64,000 nt of DNA from positions 682,001 to 746,000 of the forward strand of contig NZ_BMXF01000003.1 of the NCBI RefSeq assembly GCF_014651615.1, given 5' to 3'. A program made the position numbers and the translations under genes. The notes below the pieces were generated by a model, which saw nothing but the letters and a program-made list of their open reading frames with translations, was not told the origin of the DNA and ran no database searches. Every line of letters begins with the position of its first letter. Positions within the stretch are counted from its first letter, which is position 1. The stretch comes from Persicitalea jodogahamensis (GTDB taxonomy: Bacteria; Bacteroidota; Bacteroidia; Cytophagales; Spirosomataceae). Shown here piece by piece: positions 17,909 through 26,820 of the stretch.

Positions 17909-19003
17909 CTACAAAAACTGAAAGCATATGGGGTCTTTGAGGGCAATGCCTTTGCTAAGAAATGTCATTTTTCCGGTATCAGGATCAACCCGGTAGACTA
18001 CCAAGTCATTGGTTTTCTGATTACCCACTACCATGAATTTTCCCGAAGGATCAAAATTGAAGTCGCGCGGTGTGCCGATCTCTTTCTGCACCTCTCCCAC
18101 GTTTTTCAGTTTGCCATCTTTAAGAATTTCGAACCCGTGTATGGAATTGTAGCCCCGGTTTGAGACGTAGACGAACTTGCCATTCGGGTGAATGCGTACA
18201 GCCGCTGATGTATTCTTTTCTTTAAAATCTGCCGGAATCGTCGGCACGGTTTCCAGCTCACTTACTACCCCTTTGCTATCGATAGCACAAGCCGTCAGCG
18301 TCGTATGCATTTCGTTCAGAAGGTACAGGTACTTTCCTGAACTGTGAATCGCCAGATGCCTCGGCCCGGCGCCGGGTTTGGTAGAAAAATACGCTTGCGC
18401 GGGATTGGGGACAACCTGGCCGCTTTTTTTGTCGATCTGGTAGTTCATCAAGCGATCGGTACCAAGATCCGAGACATAGACATATTTGCCGTCAGGAGAA
18501 GGCACGACGCAATGCGCGTGAGGTTTTTCCTGTCGTGACTTGTCCGGCCCCGACCCGCTGAACTGATACTTGGCCGAAGCATCGTGCAACCTTCCGGTTT
18601 TAACAAGTGGGTATCCCGCCCAGCTCCCGCCACCGTAGTTGGCCAGAAAGGCCATACGACCCGAGGGGTGCACCGACACATGACACGGGTTTTGTCCCTC
18701 GGCGGGCTGGCTATTCAAAAACGTGAGCTTGCCTCCTTCGCCCACCGCAAAAGCGGCTATGGTGTTGTCCTGGTTTACCGAGTAGAGATTTTTCTTGTCG
18801 GGTGAAAGTACCACATATCCCGGACCTACCACGCTATTGAACGTATCGATAACCGTGACTGCTCCACTCGTTAAATTCAGCTCACAGAGCGTAATGGACG
18901 ATCCTTCACCGCGCGCGCCGGTTCCCACGTAGAAGCGGGCTTTGTCCTGGGCGTGTGATAGGGTTCCCATAGCTACGGCCAGTAAAATCAGGAGGTACTT
19001 CAT
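17909..19003 (-). CDS. Exported lactonase-family beta-propeller protein
   Basis: A protein of about 364 residues similar to the YbhE/Pgl 6-phosphogluconolactonase family, a seven-bladed beta-propeller. Repeated blade motifs are seen: GPGYVVLSPDKKNLYSV, CHVSVHPSGRMAFLANYGG, HCVVPSPDGKYVYVSDLG, RHLAIHSSGKYLYLLNE, VRIHPNGKFVYVSNRG. A signal peptide (KYLLILLAVAMGTLSHAQ) directly follows ATG 19003, so I use this start rather than the frame from 19063. Export to the periplasm argues against a role in the cytoplasmic pentose phosphate pathway; a sugar-lactone substrate is inferred. Confidence 0.85.
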   Translation of the reverse strand: MKYLLILLAVAMGTLSHAQDKARFYVGTGARGEGSSITLCELNLTSGAVTVIDTFNSVVGPGYVVLSPDKKNLYSVNQDNTIAAFAVGEGGKLTFLNSQPAEGQNPCHVSVHPSGRMAFLANYGGGSWAGYPLVKTGRLHDASAKYQFSGSGPDKSRQEKPHAHCVVPSPDGKYVYVSDLGTDRLMNYQIDKKSGQVVPNPAQAYFSTKPGAGPRHLAIHSSGKYLYLLNEMHTTLTACAIDSKGVVSELETVPTIPADFKEKNTSAAVRIHPNGKFVYVSNRGYNSIHGFEILKDGKLKNVGEVQKEIGTPRDFNFDPSGKFMVVGNQKTNDLVVYRVDPDTGKMTFLSKGIALKDPICFQFL

Positions 19004-19060
19004 TGGAATTGATTTTGAATAAATGTTAGTTGTTAAAGAAGGCTTGCAAACCCATATACC

Positions 19061-19068
19061 CAAAATTA
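19061..19068 (-). promoter_or_regulatory. Candidate -7 box of the lactonase gene
   Basis: Reads TAATTTTG on the minus strand, matching TAnnTTTG, 58 bases upstream of the ATG at 19003. No convincing -33 element was found. Confidence 0.35.
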
Positions 19069-19114
19069 CAATGCTCAGGCTGAATTGTGTAAGGAGGCAG
19101 CCCAGAATCAGGGC

Positions 19115-19122
19115 TAAATTTG
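19115..19122 (+). promoter_or_regulatory. Candidate -7 box of copA
   Basis: TAAATTTG matches TAnnTTTG and lies 127 bases before the chosen copA ATG. A TTG at 19084-19086 is about 28 bases upstream, longer than the usual spacing, so the call is tentative. Confidence 0.35.
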
Positions 19123-19248
19123 TAATGTTTAATACTACAGACAGATTCGCACCCTTGGGATAATGAAATGTCCAAAGCTGAGCAACAGGAATCAGGCAAA
19201 ACCAGAAAATTTGGATTTTGCCAACAGGCGTTGAAAAAAATATATAAA

Positions 19249-21465
19249 ATGAAAACGATTGAAACCTATCCCGTCACCGGAATGTCTTGTGCAGCCTGCG
19301 CCACAAGTGTTGAATCCATGCTGAAAAATACGGCGGGGGTCAATGACGCAGCAGTGAACTACGCCAACCAGTCCGTCCACTTAAATTTTGACCCCGACAG
19401 GGTCAGCCTGAACGACCTTGATGAGGTGTTGCAGGGCATCGGATACGGTTTGCTGTTGGAAACCGAAGACGACGATACGCAGGCGAAACAACAGGAAATT
19501 CAGGACGAATACTACCGACAGCTTAAAAGACGGACCATCGGAGCCGGAGCGCTCGCACTACCCGTCATGGTGCTGGGGATGTTTTTCATGGATCTACCCT
19601 ACGTCAATTTTATCATGCTCGGGCTGTCCATTCCCGTGCTCGTGTTTTTTGGGAAAAGCTTCTTTACCAACGCCTGGAAACAGGCGCGGCATGGCAAAAC
19701 CAATATGGATACGCTTGTCGCCCTGAGCACGGGAGTTGCATTTCTGTTCAGTACTTTCAATACTTTCTACCCCCAATACTGGTACGCCCGTGGTCTCGAA
19801 CCGCACGTTTATTTTGAAGCGGCGACCATCATTATCTTTTTCATATTGCTTGGAAAACTCCTGGAAGAACGTGCCAAGGGGAAAACTTCTGACGCACTGC
19901 GCAAACTGATGAATCTGCAACCCAAACTGGTGAGGGTGAAGCGCGGGGGGCAGGAAACTGAGGTAGATGTGAAGGAGGTTCAGATCGGTGATGAGGTCAT
20001 CATTCGCTCGGGGGAAAAGATTCCCGTGGATGGGAAGGTACTTTCCGGCAGCTCATTCGTGGATGAGAGCCTGATGACGGGCGAACCACTACCTGCCGAG
20101 AAACGTGCTGGTGCAGAGGTTTTTGCCGGGACCATCAACCAGCAGGGTAGTTTTAGCTTTCGGGCTGAGAAGGTTGGGAAACAAACCGTACTAGCCCAAA
20201 TCATCCGCACCGTGCAGGATGCGCAAGGCAGCAAAGCCCCGGTGCAACGGCTGGTGGATAAAATCGCCGGAATTTTCGTGCCCGTGGTGCTTGGGATCGC
20301 CCTGCTCACTTTCGTAGTGTGGTTGGTAGTTGGCGGAGAAAATGCCCTGACCCACGCCCTGCTTACTTCGGTATCGGTACTGGTGATTGCCTGTCCGTGT
20401 GCCTTGGGATTGGCTACCCCCACGGCCATCATGGTAGGAGTGGGAAAAGGGGCTGAGAACCACATTTTGATTAAGGACGCCGAGAGTCTGGAAACGGCCC
20501 ATAAGGTGGATGCCGTGATACTGGATAAAACCGGAACGCTCACCCAGGGGCGCCCGGAAGTAAGCGGGTGGTATTGGTCAGAGAAGGAAGGAGAATTTAA
20601 ATCCCGGCACATGGCGGCGGTGCGCGCCATTGAGCGTCGGTCAGAACATCCCTTAGGGCAGGCTATCGCGGCTTCCGGACAAGAAGGCGATTCCGTTCAC
20701 GTTGCAAGTTTTCAATCGGTTACGGGTAGCGGGGTGATGGGGGTAGTTGATGGCAAAAAGTACGTGATAGGTACATCTGATTTTCTCGAAAATGAGGGAA
20801 TAGAGGTCGATTCGAAACTAGCAGAACTCGGTACTCAACTGCGTGGAAAGGCTCAAACGGTGATTGCCGTAGGGTGGGAGGGAACACAAATTGCCCTGAT
20901 CGCTCTGGCTGACCAATTGAAATCGACTTCCGCCGAAGCGGTGGCACAACTTAAAAAGCAGGATATCGAAGTATATATGCTCACAGGTGACAATGCGGAA
21001 ACTGCCGCCCAAGTCGCGAAGGAAGTGGGCTTGGAACACTACATGGCCGAAGTGAAGCCGCAGGATAAGATGGATTTTGTGGAAAAGCTGCAGGCCGAGG
21101 GTAAAACCGTGGCGATGGTAGGCGATGGAATCAACGATTCCCAGGCACTGGCTCAGGCCAACCTCAGCGTGGCAATGGGACATGGCTCCGACGTGGCGAT
21201 GGATGTAGCGAAGATGACCCTCATCACCTCCGATCTGTTGGCGCTGCCCAAAGCGCTGAAACTTTCCCGTCGCACGGTAGCGACCATCCGCCAGAATCTT
21301 TTCTGGGCGTTTATCTATAATCTAATCGGAATTCCGCTGGCGGCGGGCGTACTTTATCCGCTGAATGGTTTTTTGCTCAATCCTATGATTGCCGGGGCGG
21401 CGATGGCCCTTAGCTCGGTTTCGGTGGTGACGAATAGTCTGAGGCTGCGGGGGCTGCGGCTGTGA
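19249..21465 (+). CDS. copA: Copper-exporting P1B-type ATPase CopA
   Basis: A 738-residue inner-membrane ATPase that pumps Cu(I) out of the cytoplasm. Seen: one N-terminal HMA domain with GMSCAAC, about eight membrane helices, the E1-E2 motif SLMTGEPLP, the intramembrane metal site CPC (Cys382-Pro-Cys384), the phosphorylation motif DKTGTLT with Asp426, SEHPLG for nucleotide binding, [10 protein letters not shown] and [14 protein letters not shown] with a single GMSCAAC domain supports Cu(I) or Ag(I) rather than Zn/Cd. The start is ATG 19249 ([14 protein letters not shown]); the frame reaches back to ATG 19168, adding 27 polar residues. It converges on the TIGR02588 gene with a 10-base gap. 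Confidence 0.95.
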   Translation: MKTIETYPVTGMSCAACATSVESMLKNTAGVNDAAVNYANQSVHLNFDPDRVSLNDLDEVLQGIGYGLLLETEDDDTQAKQQEIQDEYYRQLKRRTIGAGALALPVMVLGMFFMDLPYVNFIMLGLSIPVLVFFGKSFFTNAWKQARHGKTNMDTLVALSTGVAFLFSTFNTFYPQYWYARGLEPHVYFEAATIIIFFILLGKLLEERAKGKTSDALRKLMNLQPKLVRVKRGGQETEVDVKEVQIGDEVIIRSGEKIPVDGKVLSGSSFVDESLMTGEPLPAEKRAGAEVFAGTINQQGSFSFRAEKVGKQTVLAQIIRTVQDAQGSKAPVQRLVDKIAGIFVPVVLGIALLTFVVWLVVGGENALTHALLTSVSVLVIACPCALGLATPTAIMVGVGKGAENHILIKDAESLETAHKVDAVILDKTGTLTQGRPEVSGWYWSEKEGEFKSRHMAAVRAIERRSEHPLGQAIAASGQEGDSVHVASFQSVTGSGVMGVVDGKKYVIGTSDFLENEGIEVDSKLAELGTQLRGKAQTVIAVGWEGTQIALIALADQLKSTSAEAVAQLKKQDIEVYMLTGDNAETAAQVAKEVGLEHYMAEVKPQDKMDFVEKLQAEGKTVAMVGDGINDSQALAQANLSVAMGHGSDVAMDVAKMTLITSDLLALPKALKLSRRTVATIRQNLFWAFIYNLIGIPLAAGVLYPLNGFLLNPMIAGAAMALSSVSVVTNSLRLRGLRL

Positions 21466-21475
21466 GGGATACCGC

Positions 21476-21886
21476 TTAGGGCTTTTCATAGCTCATCACC
21501 CGGGCCACTACCGTATCTGCCAGCTTAGGGTTATTGTTGAACGATACCCAGCCCTCACGCGATGATTCTTTAGGGCAATAGTCCACGCTTAATTCAGCCT
21601 TCTCCAGTACCTTTTTTCCTTTCAATAAGGAAATCTCGACCGTCACGGACTCAGCAGTTTCGTTACCTTCATTTTTCAGAATGACGTGGTAACGGTGCGG
21701 CTCGTAGCGCCCCGGCTCTGGATAGTACTTAACGTACAGTTCCGGAGGGCCGGAGTTATAGGTAGCGGTTTTATAAACCAAATAGCTTATAATCGCCACA
21801 GTAAGCCCTAACCCGCCCCCAAATACGGTCCATTCCAGCCAATTTTTTTTATTTTTGTAGGACTCACCATGGCTATTTTCCTTCAT
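21476..21886 (-). CDS. TIGR02588-family membrane-anchored protein
   Basis: A protein of about 136 residues resembling TIGR02588: a short charged N-terminus, WLEWTVFGGG leading into one transmembrane helix (GLTVAIISYLVYKTA), then an extracytoplasmic immunoglobulin-like beta domain (LYVKYYPEPGRYEPHRYHVI, LKNEGNETAESVTVEISLL). Known of the family: function unknown, encoded in a two-gene unit with TIGR02587, as here. ATG 21886 is preferred; the frame reaches back to a TTG at 21943, touching the end of the upstream gene. The beta domain resembles CARDB/DUF11-type folds, which suggests a binding or scaffolding role (inference). Confidence 0.7.
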   Translation of the reverse strand: MKENSHGESYKNKKNWLEWTVFGGGLGLTVAIISYLVYKTATYNSGPPELYVKYYPEPGRYEPHRYHVILKNEGNETAESVTVEISLLKGKKVLEKAELSVDYCPKESSREGWVSFNNNPKLADTVVARVMSYEKP

Positions 21887-21943
21887 ACGGATCAGCAGTA
21901 TTTTTTGTTCTTTACTTGCATAAGCAAGCTGCCTTCGGCCCAA

Positions 21944-22804
21944 TTAATTAATTATTAACCTGCCTGCCGAGGTACCCAATGAACAAAGTACCCCTAAAGT
22001 TACGGTTTGGGCAAATCCTGTCCATAAACTCGCGCCATCGAGACGGCCAAAAAACCACAATAAGAGTGCCGACGAACTCAGTGCTACCAAATAACAAACA
22101 CAGGTCTGTTGCGCGATGGTGAAGAAATTTGCTTGATAGTTTTTTGTTCTAGATCCTTCAAAATCAGAATAAAAAAGAATCAGTACGCTCAGCGCCAGCG
22201 AAACCAGTGCCATTGCCAGAATATGGCCGGGATTAGACTCCACACCAATAACCAATACTTCTTCGGTAGGTGCAACGTTGCCTCCAATCAGTACGCTGCC
22301 ACACAAACCCAAAACAAGAAGAGAGGCCAGTCCCGCTTGCCGCTCTTTTTTCAATGCTTTACCATCACCCGCTTCGGATGTGCCGGTGTTGTCCATCCCC
22401 AACTGGGCAGTACCCACCGAAACGCCAATAGAAATAACCATTGCCTCAAGTACTACTTTGCCCATGATTTCCTGGATGGACATTTCATGAAAATCAACCC
22501 GCCGCAGCATGATCAACAGCGCTAAGGAAAGCAAAAAACCGATGCCGAGTTCTTCCACCGAATCCACCACGACATCCTGCCAGGAGGCTTCGGGGTGCAT
22601 GCCCGCAAAACGGTTGTAGCCCAGCAGCAATCCAAACGTAAAAACAATCACCAGAATCAATTGAAACGGTGAGGCGATGAAGCCTGTCCACCAGACTTCC
22701 ATGGTGTAAAGCAATGGAAAGCTGAAAAGCAGCCCCCCGGCAATACCGCGTCCATATTCTTGCAAAGATTGCACAATGGGACGCTGGTCGGAATTAGAAG
22801 GCAT
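21944..22804 (-). CDS. TIGR02587-family polytopic membrane protein
   Basis: A 286-residue integral membrane protein with about seven hydrophobic helices, resembling TIGR02587. Seen: a conserved start (EYGRGIAGGLLFSFPLLYTM, EVWWTGF), a polar loop with VVDSVEELGIGF, and a helix bearing GKVVLEAMVISIGVSVGTAQ. Known of the family: function unknown, always paired with TIGR02588, which follows here after 57 bases. The repeated small-residue helices suggest a channel or transporter-like part (inference). The start is ATG 22804; a TTG seven codons upstream is the only alternative. Both genes face copA and may be incidental neighbours or part of metal stress defence. Confidence 0.75.
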   Translation of the reverse strand: MPSNSDQRPIVQSLQEYGRGIAGGLLFSFPLLYTMEVWWTGFIASPFQLILVIVFTFGLLLGYNRFAGMHPEASWQDVVVDSVEELGIGFLLSLALLIMLRRVDFHEMSIQEIMGKVVLEAMVISIGVSVGTAQLGMDNTGTSEAGDGKALKKERQAGLASLLVLGLCGSVLIGGNVAPTEEVLVIGVESNPGHILAMALVSLALSVLILFYSDFEGSRTKNYQANFFTIAQQTCVCYLVALSSSALLLWFFGRLDGASLWTGFAQTVTLGVLCSLGTSAGRLIIN

Positions 22805-23072
22805 GTGTTTTGTTTTAATTAGCAAGTATAAACAGCCTTAACTCACCTGTTAAAATCAATGCCAGAGTAGATAAATTGGCAGGAATCAATCGCCATTGAA
22901 TTGAAAAATAGACAGCCAAACAAATCTTTAGCGTTCTATGCTTTGACTCCCCCGAAAGATATAGATCTTCATAAAGCCGGTCAAGTTGAAATCCTGTAAC
23001 GCTGTCGGGGAATTTTGTAAAGCCCTTTCACCCAAAATTTCCGATCTTTGCAAACTATTAAAAGTACCAACC

Positions 23073-23279
23073 ATGAACACCTTAAAATTTAAGACCAATA
23101 TAAAGTGCGGTGCTTGTGTAGCCACCGTTACACCTCACCTCACAAAGGCCGTCGGCATCGAGAGTTGGCAGGTGGATCTGCAAGATCCCAACCGAACGCT
23201 GACCGTCACGACCGACAAATCTCCTGATGAGATAACACAATTGGTGCAGGAAGCCGGCTATGATGCCAATCTGGTATAA
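23073..23279 (+). CDS. Small HMA-domain metallochaperone
   Basis: A 68-residue cytoplasmic heavy-metal-associated domain, the usual size of CopZ/Atx1-type copper chaperones. Seen: TNIKCGACVATV with Cys12 and Cys15, then the beta-alpha-beta-beta-alpha-beta pattern ending in LVQEAGYDANLV. It would hand Cu(I) to CopA (inference from family). The loop lacks the usual Met before the first Cys (it has Ile-Lys), a variant seen in Bacteroidota members. The start is ATG 23073; the frame continues back to 22986, but those residues look unlike an HMA protein and overlap the likely promoter. Confidence 0.85.
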   Translation: MNTLKFKTNIKCGACVATVTPHLTKAVGIESWQVDLQDPNRTLTVTTDKSPDEITQLVQEAGYDANLV

Positions 23280-23287
23280 AAGTTGCA

Positions 23288-23320
23288 TTGAACCAATTCA
23301 GAATGAAGTTGTTATTTTTG
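23288..23320 (+). promoter_or_regulatory. Promoter of the cysteine-rich membrane protein gene
   Basis: TTG at 23288-23290, 22 bases, then TATTTTTG at 23313-23320 match the Bacteroidota -33/-7 pattern. The ATG follows 10 bases later, so the leader would be very short or absent. Confidence 0.5.
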
Positions 23321-23330
23321 CATCCAACTT

Positions 23331-23792
23331 ATGATTAAAAGCAAACCATACCGATTCTTCGCCATTTTTATGGCCATCCTGGTGCTAATAAGCAGCACAG
23401 GCTTTGGCTTGGTGGAGCATAGTTGTATGGTGCGCGGTAAATCGGTGGAGTTAGCAGCTTTAAAAAAAGAGGATGCCAGCTGTCAGGCGTGCAAGCCGGC
23501 AGTGGCTTCAGAAACCCGGACCAATCCCCCCTTGCAATTCAAGAAAAAGGCTTGCTGCGAAGAGAACCACAAGTACCAGAAATTAGAGGCACTTAGTGCT
23601 TCCTCACCAACGGTGAAACTTATTAAAGTGTTACCGTTCACGCCTGCAATCACCAAAAGCAGATCGATAAATTTTGCCAGCTACGCCGTAGATCTACTTG
23701 GCGTCAGAGGTGTACTTTCCGCATTTCCCTCTTTCTCATCCAAGTTTTACGGGCGAACTATGCTCTCGTTCGTTCAGTCTTACCTGATTTAG
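23331..23792 (+). CDS. Cysteine-rich HYC_CC_PP-like membrane protein
   Basis: A 153-residue protein with one N-terminal hydrophobic segment (FFAIFMAILVLISSTGFGL), either a signal peptide or an anchor. The exported part then has an EHSC motif (His30, Cys32), a CQAC pair (Cys51, Cys54), PP at 66-67 and a CC pair (Cys75-76). This resembles the HYC_CC_PP proteins of Bacteroidota, named for such motifs and often found beside TonB receptors; here HYC is HSC and the order of PP and CC may differ. His/Cys ligands and the TonB receptor gene 77 bases downstream point to periplasmic copper binding or delivery (inference). Confidence 0.65.
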   Translation: MIKSKPYRFFAIFMAILVLISSTGFGLVEHSCMVRGKSVELAALKKEDASCQACKPAVASETRTNPPLQFKKKACCEENHKYQKLEALSASSPTVKLIKVLPFTPAITKSRSINFASYAVDLLGVRGVLSAFPSFSSKFYGRTMLSFVQSYLI

Positions 23793-23812
23793 AATAGTTA
23801 TCTGTTTGATAA

Positions 23813-23839
23813 TGAGTCCGATATTGAATATCGGACTCA
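23813..23839. promoter_or_regulatory. 27-bp palindrome upstream of TonB receptor gene
   Basis: TGAGTCCGATATT (23813-23825) and AATATCGGACTCA (23827-23839) are exact inverted repeats around a single G. It lies 20 bases past the stop of the preceding gene and 30 bases before the receptor ATG. No T-run follows, so an operator or an RNA hairpin controlling the receptor is more likely than a simple terminator. Confidence 0.6.
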
Positions 23840-23869
23840 ATCCTGTCATTCAACTAACTAATCTATTTC

Positions 23870-26122
23870 ATGCGTTTTTCTTTTAAAAATTTACTAAGTA
23901 TTCTTTTCGCGATGTTTGCGGCTGGTACTGCCGCCGGGCAGGGCGTGACCGGAACGGTGTACGAACTTGCGGACGCCGCCACCAAAAAAGTACCACTGCC
24001 CGGTGCCAATGTCTTTTGGGCAGGTACTTCGCTTGGAACCACCACTGACGCGGAAGGCAAGTTTGCTGTTCCCCGCTCAGCGCAATCTAACAAGCTGGTG
24101 GTGAGTTTTGTGGGGTATCGAAACGATACGCTCAGGATGTCAGCTGTGAGCGAGGTTGAGTTTGTGCTACGCACGGCGCAATCACTGGATGAAGTGGTGA
24201 TTCAGGCCAATTCCACAACCATTGATCGCCTGTCGCCTATTCAGACAGAAGTGATCACCAGCCGCTCGCTGGCCAAGGCTGCCTGCTGCAACCTTTCTGA
24301 AAGCTTCGAGACCAACGCTTCCGTATCGGTGTCGTATAGTGATGCCGTGACGGGTGCCAAGCAGTTACAGATGTTAGGCCTGAATGGTACTTATATCAAG
24401 ACTAATGTCGAAGATATCCCCAGCATCCGGGGATTGGCAACCACTTTCGGGCTAAATTTCGTACCCGGCACCTGGATTCAATCCATCGATGTGGGTAAGG
24501 GGGCTGGCTCGGTCGTGAATGGCTACGAGTCGATGACCGGACAAATAAACGTCGAACTCCAGAAGCCCGACAGCCGCGAGAAGCTATATGCCAATGCGTA
24601 TGTCAATAATTTCGGCCGCGCTGAAATCAATTTGAATCTTGCCCACAAACTCAACGATAAATGGAGCGCCGGACTGCTGACTCATGCCAGCACGCTCCGC
24701 AATCGGGTGGACAACAACGGTGACGGTTTTCTGGATCTACCACTTTACACTCAGTTCAACGGCGTGCAGCGCTGGAAATACCAGAGCGAAAAGTTGATGA
24801 CCCAGTTTGGCGTGAAGGTACTTCATGAAGATCGCACGGGCGGCCAGGTCAATTTTGATCCTGAGCAACGCACCAAACCCGGCCCGAACGGCTCGCCGCT
24901 TTATGGATTTGGGGCAAAAATCAATCGCCTGGAATTATTTACCAAAACCGCCAAGCTGTTTCCTGATCAGCCTTACAAAGGTCTGGGATTGGTTCTGAAC
25001 GCATCGGTGCACGACCAGCAGTCGTACTTTGGTTTTACCCCCTATGATGGCAGGCAGCAGACGCTATACGGCAACCTGATCTATCAGTCCATCATCGGCA
25101 ATACCAACCACTCCTACAAAACGGGGGTGAGCTATATGCTGGATGACTACAATGAGCGATACAGGGATACGACCATGCTGAGGACGGAGTCGGTACCAGG
25201 CGCTTTTTTTGAATACACTTATAACAACCTTGACAAATTCATCCTGGTGGCCGGTTCCAGGGTGGATTTTCATAATCTGTACGGTTCTCAGTTTACACCC
25301 CGGCTCCATCTGAAGTACCAGCTTGACGACAACACTGCCCTGCGGCTGTCGGCGGGTCGCGGCTTCCGGGTAGCCAATCCACTGGCTGAGTACTTTGGTA
25401 ATCTGGTAAGCTCGCGGACCGTGGTGTTTCGCGAGAAAATCCAGCCTGAGGTTTCATGGAATTACGGAGCTAGTTTGACGCGGGATTTCGACCTGGCGGG
25501 CTGGCCTGGTACTTTGGTATTGGATTACTACCGTACCAACTTTCAGAACCAACTCATTGCCGATGTGGAGCACCCCGGATTTTTGTACTTCTACAATTTG
25601 CAGGACCGGGCCTTCGCCAACAGCTTTCAGGCCGAGGTTAACCTCACGCCCGTCGAGCGTCTGGAATTCAAGCTGGCCTATCGTCTTTTTGATGTGAAGC
25701 AGACGATGGGAGAGCCCTTCGGTGAAAGTGTGCTGCTGCCCCGCATGATGGTCAACCGCGACCGGGTGCTGTTCAATGTAGGCTACGCGCTGCCCTACGA
25801 TAAATGGAAGTTTGACTTTACGACGCAGTGGAACGGGAAACGCCGTATCCCGAACCTCGACCCGGGTTACGACCACACGTCCTACCTGGACATGCCGACC
25901 GACATCGCTCCGGCGTTCTTTAACCTCAACGCCCAGGTCACGCGGACATTCGTGCAGTGGGATGTTTACGTAGGCGGCGAGAACCTGGGCAATTACCGCC
26001 AGGCCAACCCGATTATTGGAGCCAGTGACCCATTTGGTCAGCGTTTCGACGCTGGTGTGGTGTGGGCACCCGTGGTGGGCAGGACCATATATGCCGGGGT
26101 TCGTTACAAAATCAAACGCTGA
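23870..26122 (+). CDS. TonB-dependent receptor, probable metal uptake
   Basis: A 750-residue outer-membrane receptor powered by TonB/ExbBD. Seen: a signal peptide (about 1-23), a carboxypeptidase-D-like regulatory domain with VKPLPGANVFW-type strands (about 24-105), a TonB-box/plug region (SLDEVVIQANS, IPSIRGLATTFGLNFVPGTW, GKGAGSVVNGYESMTGQI) and a 22-strand barrel ending in TIYAGVRYKIKR. The plug carries a Cys139-Cys140 pair (AACCNLSESFE), unusual for siderophore receptors. With HMA proteins and copA nearby, copper or another soft metal chelate is the likely substrate (inference). It is followed 6 bases later by the HMA-AraC regulator, so the two are probably one operon. Confidence 0.9.
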   Translation: MRFSFKNLLSILFAMFAAGTAAGQGVTGTVYELADAATKKVPLPGANVFWAGTSLGTTTDAEGKFAVPRSAQSNKLVVSFVGYRNDTLRMSAVSEVEFVLRTAQSLDEVVIQANSTTIDRLSPIQTEVITSRSLAKAACCNLSESFETNASVSVSYSDAVTGAKQLQMLGLNGTYIKTNVEDIPSIRGLATTFGLNFVPGTWIQSIDVGKGAGSVVNGYESMTGQINVELQKPDSREKLYANAYVNNFGRAEINLNLAHKLNDKWSAGLLTHASTLRNRVDNNGDGFLDLPLYTQFNGVQRWKYQSEKLMTQFGVKVLHEDRTGGQVNFDPEQRTKPGPNGSPLYGFGAKINRLELFTKTAKLFPDQPYKGLGLVLNASVHDQQSYFGFTPYDGRQQTLYGNLIYQSIIGNTNHSYKTGVSYMLDDYNERYRDTTMLRTESVPGAFFEYTYNNLDKFILVAGSRVDFHNLYGSQFTPRLHLKYQLDDNTALRLSAGRGFRVANPLAEYFGNLVSSRTVVFREKIQPEVSWNYGASLTRDFDLAGWPGTLVLDYYRTNFQNQLIADVEHPGFLYFYNLQDRAFANSFQAEVNLTPVERLEFKLAYRLFDVKQTMGEPFGESVLLPRMMVNRDRVLFNVGYALPYDKWKFDFTTQWNGKRRIPNLDPGYDHTSYLDMPTDIAPAFFNLNAQVTRTFVQWDVYVGGENLGNYRQANPIIGASDPFGQRFDAGVVWAPVVGRTIYAGVRYKIKR

Positions 26123-26128
26123 GCCGCC

Positions 26129-26695
26129 ATGAAACTAGCGATAAAAAACATGGTCTGCGATCGTTGCATTAAAGTCGTCCGAGACGAGATGGAGGCGCTG
26201 GGATTGGTGGTGAAGCAAATTGAACTGGGCTCGGCGGAAATCGAAGGTGAACTTTCGGTCCGGGAGGCGAAATTAGTCAAGGAGCGGCTTCAGGCTAACG
26301 GCTTCGAACTACTGGAAGACTTGCGTTCGGTGCTGGTGGAACACATCAAAAAACTGGTGATCGATGAGGTACAGCATTTGAAAGGCAAGAAAATGAAGAG
26401 CATGAACTTTTCGGATTATTTGTCGGAAAAATGCGGCTACGAATATTCCTACCTCAGCCATCTGTTCTCAGCCGTGACCGGGCAAACGATTGAGCGGTAT
26501 GTCATCAGCCAGAAGATAGAAAAGGTAAAAGAATGGCTTTCATACGGCGAACTGACCCTTAGTGAAATTGCCTGGCGGCTCGATTATAGCAGTGCCGCGC
26601 ATCTGGGCAATCAGTTTAAAAAAGAAACCGGACAAACGCCCGGGCAGTTTAAAAAAGGAGCTGCATTGGCAAGGAAAGCGCTGGACAGGGTGTAG
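26129..26695 (+). CDS. HMA-like domain fused to AraC-type regulator
   Basis: A 188-residue protein. Residues 1-65 have the size and strand pattern of an HMA domain, with NMVCDRC giving a metal-binding pair Cys10/Cys13. Residues about 75-188 form an AraC/XylS helix-turn-helix: DYLSEKCGYEYSYLSHLFS, then LTLSEIAWRLDYSSAAHLGN and FKKETGQTPGQFKK. The full AraC domain has two helix-turn-helix motifs. Reading: a soft-metal sensor that switches a DNA-binding domain, most likely for the copper genes around it (inference). It starts 6 bases after the receptor stop, suggesting that receptor and regulator are cotranscribed. Apart from CopY/CueR-type proteins, no other metal regulator is encoded in the window. 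Confidence 0.85.
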   Translation: MKLAIKNMVCDRCIKVVRDEMEALGLVVKQIELGSAEIEGELSVREAKLVKERLQANGFELLEDLRSVLVEHIKKLVIDEVQHLKGKKMKSMNFSDYLSEKCGYEYSYLSHLFSAVTGQTIERYVISQKIEKVKEWLSYGELTLSEIAWRLDYSSAAHLGNQFKKETGQTPGQFKKGAALARKALDRV

Positions 26696-26820
26696 ACGAG
26701 GACAGCAAAGTACCAATTTGACAAAGTATTTTTACCTATTGACTAAGCAAATGCAGCTGTTAACTTTTACGAAAAAAATCAACTTAAATTAAATCCAACA
26801 ATTAAACACGCAAACAAAAA

